Assembly (NCBI RefSeq): GCF_958445495.1
Contig: NZ_CAUCSQ010000004.1
Coordinates: 72,990 to 136,989 of the forward strand
DNA length: 64,000 nucleotides
Reading direction: 5' to 3'
Source: an uncultured Bacteroides sp.
GTDB lineage: Bacteria > Bacteroidota > Bacteroidia > Bacteroidales > Bacteroidaceae
Shown here: positions 1 through 9,319 of the stretch, piece after piece
How positions within the stretch are numbered: the first letter of the stretch is position 1
Layout: every line of letters begins with the position of its first letter
Program-made: the position numbers and the translations under genes
The notes under the pieces: generated by a model
What the model was told of the DNA's origin: nothing
Seen by the model: the letters and a program-made list of their open reading frames with translations, nothing else
The model's database searches: none

Positions 1-78
1 ATCATTGCAGGACAGGAATGTAGAAATAACCGTTGCCATAGACAGACAACCCAATCCATATTTCAATATCTGTTTCAT
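1..78 (-). CDS. Surface lipoprotein, 5' end only (probable SusE/SusF-like glycan-binding protein)
   Basis: Only the first 26 codons lie in the window; the reading frame is open to the left edge. It starts at the ATG whose A is base 78 and reads as a lipoprotein signal peptide: positively charged MKQ start, hydrophobic core, and lipobox FLSC with the cysteine at residue 24. It begins 40 bp after the SusD stop codon on the same strand, so it is probably the third gene of the SusC-SusD operon. In Bacteroides that position usually holds an outer-surface glycan-binding protein. The lipoprotein signal is seen directly; the binding role is inferred from position only, because no mature domain is visible. 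Confidence 0.7.
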   Translation of the reverse strand, partial: MKQILKYGLGCLSMATVISTFLSCND

Positions 79-118
79 ATGTATTTTTTCTTATATTCAT
101 TAATTATGACAATTTATA

Positions 119-1846
119 TCAATTCGTCCATCCCGGATTCTGTCCCAACTGCGGATTCAACTGCAACTGGTCGGAAGGCAGAGGATAAAGATAGAGTTTA
201 TCATCCCAAACACGGTCAGTATAGAGAATAAGACAACCGTCACTGCTAAGCGAACGTTTGTGGTCGGTCCAGTTGGTTTCAAACCAGGTTCCCGTCACTT
301 TCACTCCAAGCTGGTCTTGCGGCATTTCATCCGGAGCCGTAGCCCAACGTTTTAAATCGTCGATACGGAATCCTTCCAGAACCAATTCTACGGTACGTTC
401 CCTACGAATTTCCTCACGCATTGAAAGGTTATTCGCAGAAACCAACGCATTGCTTAATTTAGGCATATCCGGATTTACGCGAAGACGGACCAAATTCAGA
501 GAATAATCCAATTCCGAATCCGTAATGGAACCGTTCAACTCATAAACGGCTTCCGCATAATTCAACAGTACTTCCGCATAACGGATAACCGGAAAATCAT
601 AAGATTCATAGTAATCATCCACCTGGCGTTCAGTACCCCACTTGCGATTCTGGTAACCGCTACCGGAACGTACGTTGGCAGTCAGGCAATTCTCCAAATC
701 CGCATCTGTCCAGGTTGTACGCCATTTTCCGTCATTATTCCAATATTGCTGTCCATGATACAGCATGTTATTCCCCATACGGTTATCCCGGTTCTGGAAC
801 TCATCGGTGACTCCGGCATATTGCTGGAATTTAGATGATTTCTCAATGGGAAGACCATCTGAACAAAGATACATGTTCGCCAGTTTGCGAGTTACATAAC
901 AAGCGTTTGCCACCATGCCATGAGTCAGGTTCCACGCAGTCTTGTCTCCATTACGATGACGCTTTACAAAGATATATTCCGTATTGTCGCTTTTTGACAA
1001 GTTGGCCGGATTACATTGCGCCCCATCTTCCAAAGTGAACATATAACGATAGCTTTCATTGCCCAATTTTTCATTATAGAACAATTTATATTTCCTCCCC
1101 TTAATCACCTCGTCAGCAGCATTCTTGGCAATAGTCAGCAACTCCGTACTGCGGGAAGTGTTTGAAGCGGCATCTTTCCCGTTCGTATGGAATTTCTGCC
1201 AAGTACCTTCATACAACGCAACACGTGACAACATGGCGTAAGCGATATATTTATTCAGCCTTCCTTCCTCAGACGAGGTTTCGGGCAAGCTGCCGGCTGC
1301 ATCCTGCAAATCCCTAATCACCTGGTCGATTACTTCACCGCGCTCATTACGTTTGCCGTAAAGTATTTCCGAGTCCAAATCTAAAGGTTCCATAAGGACA
1401 ATCGCGTCACCGTAAAGCTGTACCAATTCAAAATGGCTATAAGCGCGGAAAAACTTAGCCTCAGCCACAGGAATCGCAATATCTGCGGGCGTATCAAAAC
1501 TTTCGGCATTCTTCAACAGTAAATTAGTGTAATAAATGCGCTTATACAATTTGGTATAATTACCGTCCGTAGCCGGAATGGCATTTGTTCCCTGGCTATA
1601 TATATTCATGGATGAACCGGCAACCAAGTCGGAACGGTAGTCGCTGTGCGGACTGTCTTCCGAGACAGCACGTTCAAAATCATGAGGCCAACCGTAAAAC
1701 TGATTAGCGAACAACTGGAAATTCGTCGCATTATTCCATACCAGATTATCGCCCATATCCGATAACGGCTCCAAATCCATACAAGAAGTTGCCACTGTTA
1801 CGAAAGAAAAAAGGCACGCAGCTTTTATATATTGTTTCAGTTTCAT
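119..1846 (-). CDS. SusD/RagB family outer-membrane glycan-binding lipoprotein
   Basis: A 575-residue SusD homologue. The signal peptide ends at lipobox TSC, with the lipidated cysteine near residue 22 followed by MDLEPLSD, typical of SusD proteins. The body shows the SusD pattern: an N-terminal TPR-like helical region with FFRAYSHFELVQLYGD near residues 132-147, and the C-terminal features YAEVLLNYAEA, IRRERTVELVLEG and a final stretch ending NPGW. It sits 12 bp after the SusC gene. SusD forms a lid over its SusC partner and captures oligosaccharides at the cell surface. The specific glycan cannot be predicted from this sequence. Confidence 0.95.
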   Translation of the reverse strand: MKLKQYIKAACLFSFVTVATSCMDLEPLSDMGDNLVWNNATNFQLFANQFYGWPHDFERAVSEDSPHSDYRSDLVAGSSMNIYSQGTNAIPATDGNYTKLYKRIYYTNLLLKNAESFDTPADIAIPVAEAKFFRAYSHFELVQLYGDAIVLMEPLDLDSEILYGKRNERGEVIDQVIRDLQDAAGSLPETSSEEGRLNKYIAYAMLSRVALYEGTWQKFHTNGKDAASNTSRSTELLTIAKNAADEVIKGRKYKLFYNEKLGNESYRYMFTLEDGAQCNPANLSKSDNTEYIFVKRHRNGDKTAWNLTHGMVANACYVTRKLANMYLCSDGLPIEKSSKFQQYAGVTDEFQNRDNRMGNNMLYHGQQYWNNDGKWRTTWTDADLENCLTANVRSGSGYQNRKWGTERQVDDYYESYDFPVIRYAEVLLNYAEAVYELNGSITDSELDYSLNLVRLRVNPDMPKLSNALVSANNLSMREEIRRERTVELVLEGFRIDDLKRWATAPDEMPQDQLGVKVTGTWFETNWTDHKRSLSSDGCLILYTDRVWDDKLYLYPLPSDQLQLNPQLGQNPGWTN

Positions 1847-1858
1847 ATCGTCAACTAT

Positions 1859-4800
1859 TTAAAAGGTTAAATTAAGTCCAAAGGTGAAATTACGGGTAAA
1901 CGGATAACGTTTTACCCCCTTAGCAGCCTGACTGGAATTACTTGTATCACGAGCCGACGCTTCCGGGTCCCATCCGTCCTTTATCTTGGTAGTTTCCCAT
2001 AAATCCGCACCCGTCACATATATGCGGGCTGCTGATATTACTTTTGTCTTGCTCAATAATTTAGAAGGGAAAGTATAACCCACCGTCACGTTTTTCAGGC
2101 GGAGGTAACGCCCGTCCTGTGCGGTTAAAGAGGACGCTTGGTAATTATAATTATTGATATTGCTTTCATTGGTATATGGGGCGTAATAGGCATCCCGGTT
2201 ATTTTCGCTCCACGTATTGCCTATGGAAGCGGTACTCGTATTAGTGTAATTGCTACGGAACGGAACAGTCCAGTTATCAATCGGACGATAGACAAAACGA
2301 TTGGCGGCTCCCTGGAAAATAACATTAATGTCAAATCCCCTGTATTCCGCTCCCAAATTGAAAGAGTAAGAAATTTCAGGAGTATCACTGCCCAGATAAA
2401 TATAGTCTTTTTCATCCAACACCCCGTCTCCATTTTCATCGCAGTACATATTATCTCCCACACGCAGGTTGGAAGGCATGCCAATACCGTTGTTGGTATA
2501 ATACTTAGCTTTGTAAGCAGCCAACTGCTCCTCATTCTGAATCTTTCCGCCATACCGTAAACCGAAAATAGAATTCAGGGGATAGCCTTGCTGTGTTGAT
2601 ACATAACCGGATTTCAGGACTGTCGTGCCACCGTAATCCACCAGCTTATTGCGGGCAAAAGTAAAAGTACCGCCCAAGTGATAGTTTACCTCCCCAATCT
2701 TATTCCGGTAATTGAACTGGCCTTCATATCCCCAGCCTTTAAATTTCCCGGCATTAGCTTTCGGCGCGGAATCTCCCAATGTTCCGGGGAAAGTGACGCT
2801 CACCAACATATTATCGTTACGTTTCATAAACGCCTCGACAGAACCGGTCAGAGTTCCATTCAAAAAGCCAAAATCAATACCTATATTATAATTCTTGACA
2901 CGTTCCCAGCTACGTGTGGTAGAAGCCAGTGTTCCGTTAGTCTTGATATAAGAAAGTTTATTCGAACCGATATATGCACCGTCATCCCCTGCCGCAACCA
3001 GATTGTAAAGCTGTACTCCGTCATAGTTTCCAATACCGCTCTGATTACCGACTTCCGCATAAGAAAGACGTAACTTCAAATCACTCAACCAATCGACATC
3101 CTGCAGAAAAGCTTCTTGTTTCATGCGCCATCCCAAAGAAAGGCCGTAGAAAAAGTCCCAACGGTTTTCGGGCAGGAATTTGGAAGAACCGTCATAACGT
3201 CCATTCAATTCCAATAAATAGCGGTCGTCATAATCGTAATTGAAACGTCCGAAATAAGAAAGATTGGCATTCTGATACTTTTGTTCGTCACCGGTCAAAG
3301 TCACATCTCCCGACCCGTTTACTATTTCTAAACCGTTCTGGACGTCTTTTACCATTACACCGAAATAAGTGTATTCTTTAAATTCATACTGCGCACCTAA
3401 TGTTAAAGACAATTTATGTTTCTGCGCGAACGTTTTATTTGCTGCCAGATAACCGGAAATTGAATAAAAATCTGTCCGTGCGCTTGTTTGTGTATAAGTA
3501 GAATTCGCTTGAGTGGGGTCTGTACGTACCTCTACGTCACCCTCGTAATTATAATAAGTGACAGCATTGGAGGTCTTATTGCGAGACGCCGTACTCGTGC
3601 TATATCCTATATTAGCGTTGGCTGACAACCAATCAAAAATCTGATAGTTCAATGTTTCACTCAATGAAATAGCGGAAACCGACAATTTATTGCTCCCCCC
3701 GTAACTAGCCATGGCGGCAGGAGACCCCCATGTTCCCCATGCATAAGGTTTACCGTTCAACGATTCAAAAGGAAGTCCCGGCATAGGCAGGGTAGCGGAC
3801 AAAGCAGATTCAATCTGCGTCGGAGCGACCTGTTCCTGCCGATTGTACGAAATAGAGGAATCCAATTTCAGGTTCTTCGTAAATTTATACGTATTATTCA
3901 TACGGAAGTTATAACGCTTGTTGTTATTACTACCGAACTGCAAGGTAGAACCATCATATAAGTAGCTCATTGATATACGGTAAGATGATTTATCCGTTCC
4001 GCCGGAAACACTTAAACTGTGTTCCGTACTCCATGTATCGCCAAAGAGCGTATCCAGCCAATTTACGTCATCCGTAAAAACAAAATCCGCCACATCTGTA
4101 AAGTTAGTCGAACCGAACGGATTAGGGCTATAACGCATATCGAGGTAAGAACCTTTATATTTTTTCGCCAATTCCGCGAAAGTATACCATACATTAGATG
4201 TATTCTTATCATTAGTTAAAGCCGTCATCACTCCATCCGCCCATTGGTCGATGTTCATCGCCGACGGCATCAGACCCACAGTCTTTAATGTAGCGCTACC
4301 GCTATATTCAACCTTCGGTTTACCTTCAGCACCTTTCTTCGTAGTAATCAACACGACACCCCCGGCAGCACGCGAACCGTAAATCGCAGCAGCACCGTCT
4401 TTCAAGAAATTCATTGATTCAATATCGTTAGGATTTAATAAACGAAGCTCATTCACGCTTTCATATGCCACCCCGTCTATGATTATCAAAGGCTCCGTAC
4501 TATTCACAGACACTGAACCGCGCAAACTCAATCCCCAACTTTCGTCACCCGGAGCAGAAGAACTGCGGGTTATCATAACGCCGGGCACTTGTCCTTGTAA
4601 AGCTTCCAACGGACTGGATAGCCCTCCTTTTTCCTGAAGCATTTTAGAACCTACTACAGCAACTGCACCTGTTAACGAAGATTTCTTTTGAGTACCGTAT
4701 CCTACAACTACAACCTCATCCAATACCTCCGCGTCTTCTTGCAATACAATTTTCACAGGCGCACCACCATCCACTTTTATCTCCTGGCTCTTATAACCGA

Positions 4801-5083
4801 TATAGGAAACAACCAATATTCCCGGATTGACATTGCTTAGTATGAAATTTCCATCTATATCTGTTATCGTACCGTTCGTAGTCCCTTTCATCAGTACACT
4901 TGCACCGATTATCGGTTCATTATTAGCATCTAAGACAGTACCCTTCACCGTTACAGTCTGCGTAACAGTCTGCGACCCATAAACTTCCGCATAGGCTTTC
5001 TGAGGTATCCCCGTCAACAATGCAGAAGCAACCACCATTGAAAATAAAATTCTTTTCGGTGAACATTTTAAGATATCGTTCAT
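1859..5083 (-). CDS. SusC/RagA family TonB-linked outer-membrane receptor
   Basis: A 1074-residue TonB-dependent importer. After a signal peptide of about 32 residues comes a carboxypeptidase-regulatory-like domain (about 43-122, VTVKGTVLDANNEPIIGASV), the SusC signature DEVVVVGYGTQKK, the plug domain (about 130-250) and a long beta-barrel ending in FTFGLNLTF. It imports the oligosaccharides captured by SusD using proton-motive force passed through TonB-ExbBD. There is no STN (secretin/TonB short N-terminal) domain between the signal peptide and the regulatory-like domain. That domain normally signals to an anti-sigma factor, so its absence matters because the gene lies just downstream of an ECF sigma gene (135-bp gap). 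Confidence 0.96.
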   Translation of the reverse strand: MNDILKCSPKRILFSMVVASALLTGIPQKAYAEVYGSQTVTQTVTVKGTVLDANNEPIIGASVLMKGTTNGTITDIDGNFILSNVNPGILVVSYIGYKSQEIKVDGGAPVKIVLQEDAEVLDEVVVVGYGTQKKSSLTGAVAVVGSKMLQEKGGLSSPLEALQGQVPGVMITRSSSAPGDESWGLSLRGSVSVNSTEPLIIIDGVAYESVNELRLLNPNDIESMNFLKDGAAAIYGSRAAGGVVLITTKKGAEGKPKVEYSGSATLKTVGLMPSAMNIDQWADGVMTALTNDKNTSNVWYTFAELAKKYKGSYLDMRYSPNPFGSTNFTDVADFVFTDDVNWLDTLFGDTWSTEHSLSVSGGTDKSSYRISMSYLYDGSTLQFGSNNNKRYNFRMNNTYKFTKNLKLDSSISYNRQEQVAPTQIESALSATLPMPGLPFESLNGKPYAWGTWGSPAAMASYGGSNKLSVSAISLSETLNYQIFDWLSANANIGYSTSTASRNKTSNAVTYYNYEGDVEVRTDPTQANSTYTQTSARTDFYSISGYLAANKTFAQKHKLSLTLGAQYEFKEYTYFGVMVKDVQNGLEIVNGSGDVTLTGDEQKYQNANLSYFGRFNYDYDDRYLLELNGRYDGSSKFLPENRWDFFYGLSLGWRMKQEAFLQDVDWLSDLKLRLSYAEVGNQSGIGNYDGVQLYNLVAAGDDGAYIGSNKLSYIKTNGTLASTTRSWERVKNYNIGIDFGFLNGTLTGSVEAFMKRNDNMLVSVTFPGTLGDSAPKANAGKFKGWGYEGQFNYRNKIGEVNYHLGGTFTFARNKLVDYGGTTVLKSGYVSTQQGYPLNSIFGLRYGGKIQNEEQLAAYKAKYYTNNGIGMPSNLRVGDNMYCDENGDGVLDEKDYIYLGSDTPEISYSFNLGAEYRGFDINVIFQGAANRFVYRPIDNWTVPFRSNYTNTSTASIGNTWSENNRDAYYAPYTNESNINNYNYQASSLTAQDGRYLRLKNVTVGYTFPSKLLSKTKVISAARIYVTGADLWETTKIKDGWDPEASARDTSNSSQAAKGVKRYPFTRNFTFGLNLTF

Positions 5084-5218
5084 AACATTAAATTTGAGAT
5101 TTAAAAATAATATTAATTTTTTATTTCTTGAGACAAAATAAGGCGTATAAATACCTCTTTTTAAATTCCGGCCTTTCTTTCCATAAGCATTAAAGTGTTT
5201 ATTTCATTAATAAATAAA

Positions 5219-5734
5219 TTATATACAATTCCGGAAGAACTCACGCATTTCACGGCGTCCCAGGAACAAGTGGTTTTCCACCGTCCGGCAACTAAGGTTC
5301 AATTCATCGGCAATTTCGGGAGAGGTCTTATTTTCGAACCGGTTTAATATATAAACTAACTTGCGCTGTTCGGGCATCGCCTGTAAACGCGCCCGTTCCA
5401 TTGCCAGCAAATCATCGCCTATCACTTTCTCTTCCGTCTCATTGGTAGAAACAGAGGCGGTATCATAGATGTAACTGTCAATCTCCTGTTTCTTATAGTA
5501 ACGGCGTATATAATCAGTCACTATATTGCGCGCAATAGTGAAAAGGAAATACCTCACCGTATCCGGACGAAGCATCTGCTTATAATCCAGTAGACGTACG
5601 AATACATCTTGGGTTAAATCTTCCGCTTCATAACGATGAGTGATACGACAAGTTATATAAGTCAGAATCACCTGATAATATTTTTCATAAGAACGGGTGA
5701 TGATGTTGCTGGAAATGTTAGCTGTTGTATCCAT
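5219..5734 (-). CDS. ECF-type RNA polymerase sigma-70 factor (Bacteroidetes PUL type)
   Basis: A 171-residue extracytoplasmic-function sigma factor. Region 2 covers about residues 15-85 and includes AEDLTQDVFVRLLDY and the helix FTIARNIVTDYIRRYYKK. Region 4 covers about 110-165, with a helix-turn-helix SPEIADELNLSCRTVENHL. It lies 135 bp upstream of susC and probably directs transcription of the SusC-SusD operon. No FecR-type anti-sigma gene lies between it and susC or anywhere else in the window, unlike classical sigma/anti-sigma PULs. The start is the first ATG of the frame. A second, related sigma gene lies near 43.4-43.9 kb, upstream of the other susC. Confidence 0.93.
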   Translation of the reverse strand: MDTTANISSNIITRSYEKYYQVILTYITCRITHRYEAEDLTQDVFVRLLDYKQMLRPDTVRYFLFTIARNIVTDYIRRYYKKQEIDSYIYDTASVSTNETEEKVIGDDLLAMERARLQAMPEQRKLVYILNRFENKTSPEIADELNLSCRTVENHLFLGRREMREFFRNCI

Positions 5735-5764
5735 AATACTATATTTTCGGTTTTAATCACAATG

Positions 5765-5799
5765 CAAATATAAAGGCGATTCCAGATATAAAAGTCAAA
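5765..5799 (-). promoter_or_regulatory. Candidate housekeeping promoter of the left ECF sigma gene
   Basis: On the minus strand TATATTTG (bases 5765-5772) matches the Bacteroides -7 consensus TAnnTTTG, and TTTG (5796-5799) could serve as the -33 element. The 23-bp spacing is a little longer than the usual 19-21. It lies about 30-65 bp upstream of the sigma start codon. Confidence 0.45.
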
Positions 5800-5886
5800 A
5801 AACAAGACCGATGAATCTCAACAAATCTCAATAGACTCATTTACGAATATTCGCCTAATTATCAACACTTTACACATAAACATACT

Positions 5887-5912
5887 GAGTCTCATTTTAT
5901 AAAGTGAGACTC
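5887..5912. promoter_or_regulatory. Inverted repeat with 11-bp arms, operator- or terminator-like
   Basis: The arms GAGTCTCATTT and AAGTGAGACTC enclose TATA; all 11 pairs form, one of them G-T. There is no strong T-run on either side, so a DNA-binding site is as likely as a terminator. The TCTCATTT half-site matches repeats upstream of the genes at 9211 and 10864. Confidence 0.4.
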
Positions 5913-6123
5913 AATATACCCCAGTCAATGCATTTTCATCCGAGTTACATCCGTTCTTCTTATTCCTTCCGGTCCTTTCGCCTCCTTCTTTCACTGTATT
6001 TACCGCTCCAATGCCCCGCCAAAGCCGTTTCATGGAATACAAATATAAGACGGCAAGTTTCGTTTCATCAGAAATAAACTTGTTTTCATCCTATTATAAA
6101 GTCTGTTTCGGTTAAATGTAAAC

Positions 6124-6146
6124 TATAAATGCAAGCTGCATTTATA
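6124..6146. promoter_or_regulatory. Perfect palindrome with 10-bp arms and 3-bp centre
   Basis: TATAAATGCA and its exact reverse complement TGCATTTATA are separated by AGC. This length of perfect symmetry is unlikely by chance and resembles a dimeric repressor site. Nothing in the sequence identifies the binding protein. Confidence 0.4.
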
Positions 6147-6430
6147 TAATTGAAAGCTTTGTTTTCATAAACGAATATTGCATTCATAAAAACAAAACTT
6201 ACGTTTATCGTTTCATCCTACGAAAAAGAAGTTTGCAACAGGAATAAAACAAACTTGCATAAGGGGAAAAGGTAATTATCTGTTGAGAATTTACAGGAAA
6301 GGAACGGTCAAAGAAGGTTTCCCCGGTGAAAGGAAGGGCTTCCACCCCCTATCCCCGATGAATAAAGGAATATGAAGGAATGAAAGACACACGATAAGAA
6401 ATAAAATCCGGTGAAAGCCGACCGAAAAAA

Positions 6431-9211
6431 TCACTCTTCTTTGGCAGTTCCGCCTATACTGCGGATGTATTCGTTCGGAGTGACTCCCGCACTCTTTTTG
6501 AATGACCGGAAGAAAGAAGCGCGTGAACTAAATCCGCAAAGTTCCGCCAATGCAGTCAATGTGTAACGGGAATACTGGCTGTCTGCCACCATCTTCTTGA
6601 ATTGAGCGACACGGTATTCGTTTATAAAATCATAGTAAGACTGATTAAGATATTGGTTCAATAGGTACGACAACGAATGTGAAGAAGTATCCAAAGCAGA
6701 AGCCAAGTCGCCCATCTTCAAATCGGGGTTAATATAAGGCTTTTCTTTCTCCACATAAGCCACCAATTTCTTATGAAGCTCCTTACATTCTTCATCAGTC
6801 AGCCTATTGGTCTTGTATTTCTCTTCGGTAACGGCAGAATGCCGGTCAGCAGTTTCTTTCGGCTCTGAAACGGCCGGAGCGGAAAAAGCGAGCAAATAAC
6901 GCAGGTGTTTCCACACGTAATACCTGATGAGGAACACGATTCCTACAATCAATGCAACAAAAAGCCCCCATCCCCACCAAGGTATCATAGGACGTACCGT
7001 CACTTGACAAATGGCTTCCGACTGCTCATTTCCCGGAAGACGCACACGAAAGGTATAAGTTCCGGAGGGGAGACCGTAATAAGACACCTCATTCTGCGCT
7101 GCCAACAACTTCCAGTCTTTGTCCACTCCTTCCAACCGATATTCATACAACAAAGCGGAAGGGAGTCCATAGGCGAAATCCGTAAAACAGAAAGTCAGAT
7201 TATTCTGGTTATATTTTAAAGAAGGATTGGCGAAAGGAATACCGTTAGCCAATATGTCCGTAAAAACAATCGGACGAACCGTACCGCGCACTTCGTCTAC
7301 ACGTTTCGGGTCGACATAAATCAGCCCTTTGGTGTTGCCGAACCACAACACCCCTTCTTCATCCTTATAAGCAGCCCCGTTTGTAAAGGTAGGCCCCGGT
7401 ACTCCGTCATTGTAAGTGAAAGCGTCATACTCTTCCCCGTCTTCCTTGATACGCAACAAACCGTCATTGCAAGCCACCCATAACCATCCCAGATTATCTT
7501 CCACAACGGACATCAATGAATTATCCGGAAGTGTGGAGAAGACAGAGCGGTTCTGGAAACGGTCCATCGTTAAAGTGGATGTGAACAAGCTTCCTTTTTC
7601 ACGGATAAAATAAAGCCGGTGTGCGGCATCTTCATAGATAGTACGCACCTTGTCTTTGTTTACGAATCCTTCGGGAAACACATTGGAACGCAAGCTTCGG
7701 GACGCGGGGTCATAGATACACATGCCGGTTTCCGTGGCAATCCATCCTTTACCCGTAGAGTCAAAACTCACTTCATATACATTCCCTTCCGGCAGTTGGG
7801 AATTGGCGCTGGTAAAATGTTTAATCTGTTGTGTCTGCTTGCTGTAACAGAAGAGTCCTTGTGAAGTGCCTATCCAAAGATTTCCCTTTGCATCCGGCTT
7901 CACACAGAAGATATGCCCTTTCTGAAAAAGTTCCGTATCGCCTTGGGTGAAATATTCAAGGGACAGAGTTTCAGGACTCAATACCATCATACCTCCGCCG
8001 TATGTACCGATATAATATTCACCGGCATAAAAACAGATGGTCAGTATCAAGTCCGAAGTCAGGACAGGTTTCACAAAACTTTTCACGACTCCGGCAGCTT
8101 CGTCGATATAGAACAAACCGTCACGCGAACCGATTACTTTCTCACGGCCTCTGTTCACGAAGGAACGGATGGAAAGATTGGCAGAATTGAACAAGGGAGG
8201 GTAAGCATATGTATGAAAAAGGCCGTTCTGGTAAAGCGAATAGTCCAAGCCCGCCTGAAAATGTCCCACCCAAACAGTTCCCCTGTCATCTACAAACAGC
8301 GAGTAAACAGAGTTACTGCGGATTCCCTCCTTGTCATTTACATCATGATAAAAACGGCGTACCACCTGTTGGTCCTTATGAGAAAGAAAATGGACGCCAT
8401 TGCCGTCTGTGGCTATATATACGTTTTCCTCCCCGTCTCCGGAGATATCGGAAATAACATCGCAACCTAAAGATACGGTATGGGAAAATGTCTTCTTTCC
8501 AATGTCGAAACGGACTACTCCCTGGCTCATCGTCCCCAGATAAAGCGTTTCCCCGATACGGGTCAGGCACCGGAAATAATCGGCTTCGGGCACGTTCTCC
8601 CGAAAATGCCAGGAGCCTGTCTTACCGTCTTTCAGCGAATAGGAGAACAAACCCTGCACCGTAGCCAGCCATAATGTACTCTTATCTTCATTCAGGCAAA
8701 TATCCATGATTCTGTTACAGGCGGCCAGCATATTAGGGTCTGTCAGCACTTGCCGCAACTGCCCGTCTTTCTGGATAAACAATCCTTTTTCCGTCCCTAT
8801 ATAAAGCATATTGCCGTCCGCCAGCAGCGCATTGACGGCAAAGTCTATCTTTTCGGGCACAATTCTGTCTAATTGGTTGTTAGTGCGGTTCAGCCGCCAA
8901 AGCCCGATACCATTGCCTACCCAAAGCTGATTATCGGCAGTCTCAGTAATGCAGTTCACCCGTTTCTTCCGCCCGGACTCCATTCCCCGGAATTCAAAAT
9001 GCCGTACTTTTACCCCGTCGAAACGGTCGAGACAATTATCGGTTCCCAACCACACGAAACCTTCTGAATCTTTATAAATAGCATTCACCAACAATCCGGA
9101 AAGACCGTCGGACATTACCACATTGCGAAACGTGTAATTCCCCGCTTGCGAAGTTACTCCGCAAGCCCAATACATGATAAAAAAAATCAGATATTTAATC
9201 GTGCCTTTCAC
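6431..9211 (-). CDS. Membrane-spanning propeller sensor fused directly to an AraC-type DNA-binding domain (no kinase)
   Basis: A 926-residue regulator. After a signal peptide come repeats of the HTCS two-bladed sensor propeller (for example DSEGFVWLGTDNCLDRFDG near residues 48-66, then repeated WLAT/WIGT/WVAC blades). Next are a Y_Y_Y-type beta-sandwich near 670-735, a transmembrane helix near 747-768 (WWGWGLFVALIVGIVFLI), a linker and a C-terminal AraC/HTH_18 domain (about 815-920, LTALAELCGFSSRASFFRSF). The histidine kinase, ATPase and receiver domains of a normal HTCS (1300-1400 residues) are absent. It therefore looks like a one-component transmembrane regulator: periplasmic ligand binding would be passed directly to a cytoplasmic DNA-binding domain. 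It probably controls the neighbouring PUL genes. Confidence 0.88.
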   Translation of the reverse strand: MKGTIKYLIFFIMYWACGVTSQAGNYTFRNVVMSDGLSGLLVNAIYKDSEGFVWLGTDNCLDRFDGVKVRHFEFRGMESGRKKRVNCITETADNQLWVGNGIGLWRLNRTNNQLDRIVPEKIDFAVNALLADGNMLYIGTEKGLFIQKDGQLRQVLTDPNMLAACNRIMDICLNEDKSTLWLATVQGLFSYSLKDGKTGSWHFRENVPEADYFRCLTRIGETLYLGTMSQGVVRFDIGKKTFSHTVSLGCDVISDISGDGEENVYIATDGNGVHFLSHKDQQVVRRFYHDVNDKEGIRSNSVYSLFVDDRGTVWVGHFQAGLDYSLYQNGLFHTYAYPPLFNSANLSIRSFVNRGREKVIGSRDGLFYIDEAAGVVKSFVKPVLTSDLILTICFYAGEYYIGTYGGGMMVLSPETLSLEYFTQGDTELFQKGHIFCVKPDAKGNLWIGTSQGLFCYSKQTQQIKHFTSANSQLPEGNVYEVSFDSTGKGWIATETGMCIYDPASRSLRSNVFPEGFVNKDKVRTIYEDAAHRLYFIREKGSLFTSTLTMDRFQNRSVFSTLPDNSLMSVVEDNLGWLWVACNDGLLRIKEDGEEYDAFTYNDGVPGPTFTNGAAYKDEEGVLWFGNTKGLIYVDPKRVDEVRGTVRPIVFTDILANGIPFANPSLKYNQNNLTFCFTDFAYGLPSALLYEYRLEGVDKDWKLLAAQNEVSYYGLPSGTYTFRVRLPGNEQSEAICQVTVRPMIPWWGWGLFVALIVGIVFLIRYYVWKHLRYLLAFSAPAVSEPKETADRHSAVTEEKYKTNRLTDEECKELHKKLVAYVEKEKPYINPDLKMGDLASALDTSSHSLSYLLNQYLNQSYYDFINEYRVAQFKKMVADSQYSRYTLTALAELCGFSSRASFFRSFKKSAGVTPNEYIRSIGGTAKEE

Positions 9212-9265
9212 CTATCAACAGTCCCTTTCATATTAAACATGTGACAAACTTACATAAAAATCTCC

Positions 9266-9296
9266 AAATGAGAATATTTCTTTTATTAAAATGAGA
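9266..9296. promoter_or_regulatory. Direct repeat AAATGAGAA x2 upstream of the propeller-AraC gene
   Basis: Two copies (9266-9274 and 9288-9296), 22 bp apart start to start, lie 55-85 bp upstream of the regulator start codon. On the coding strand they read TTCTCATTT, matching repeats upstream of the GH28-like gene (10900-10923) and the ECF sigma gene (5814-5912). Spaced direct repeats suit AraC-type regulators. Confidence 0.35.
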
Positions 9297-9319
9297 AAAA
9301 TCCCGCCCTGATATTGCCC

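Larger units (their letters stand above)
5735..6430. other. Long non-coding interval upstream of the ECF sigma gene, with several inverted and direct repeats
   Basis: No convincing gene lies in this 696-bp AT-rich interval. It holds the sigma promoter candidate (5765-5799), a run of TCTCA/CTCATTT-like direct repeats (5814-5843), an inverted repeat at 5887-5912 and a perfect 10-bp-arm palindrome at 6124-6146. Another pair of arms, TTTGTTTT and its complement, flanks about 30 bp near 6175-6205. The density of symmetric sequence suggests operator sites rather than a lost gene. The interval ends at the stop codon of the membrane-bound AraC-type regulator. Confidence 0.5.
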
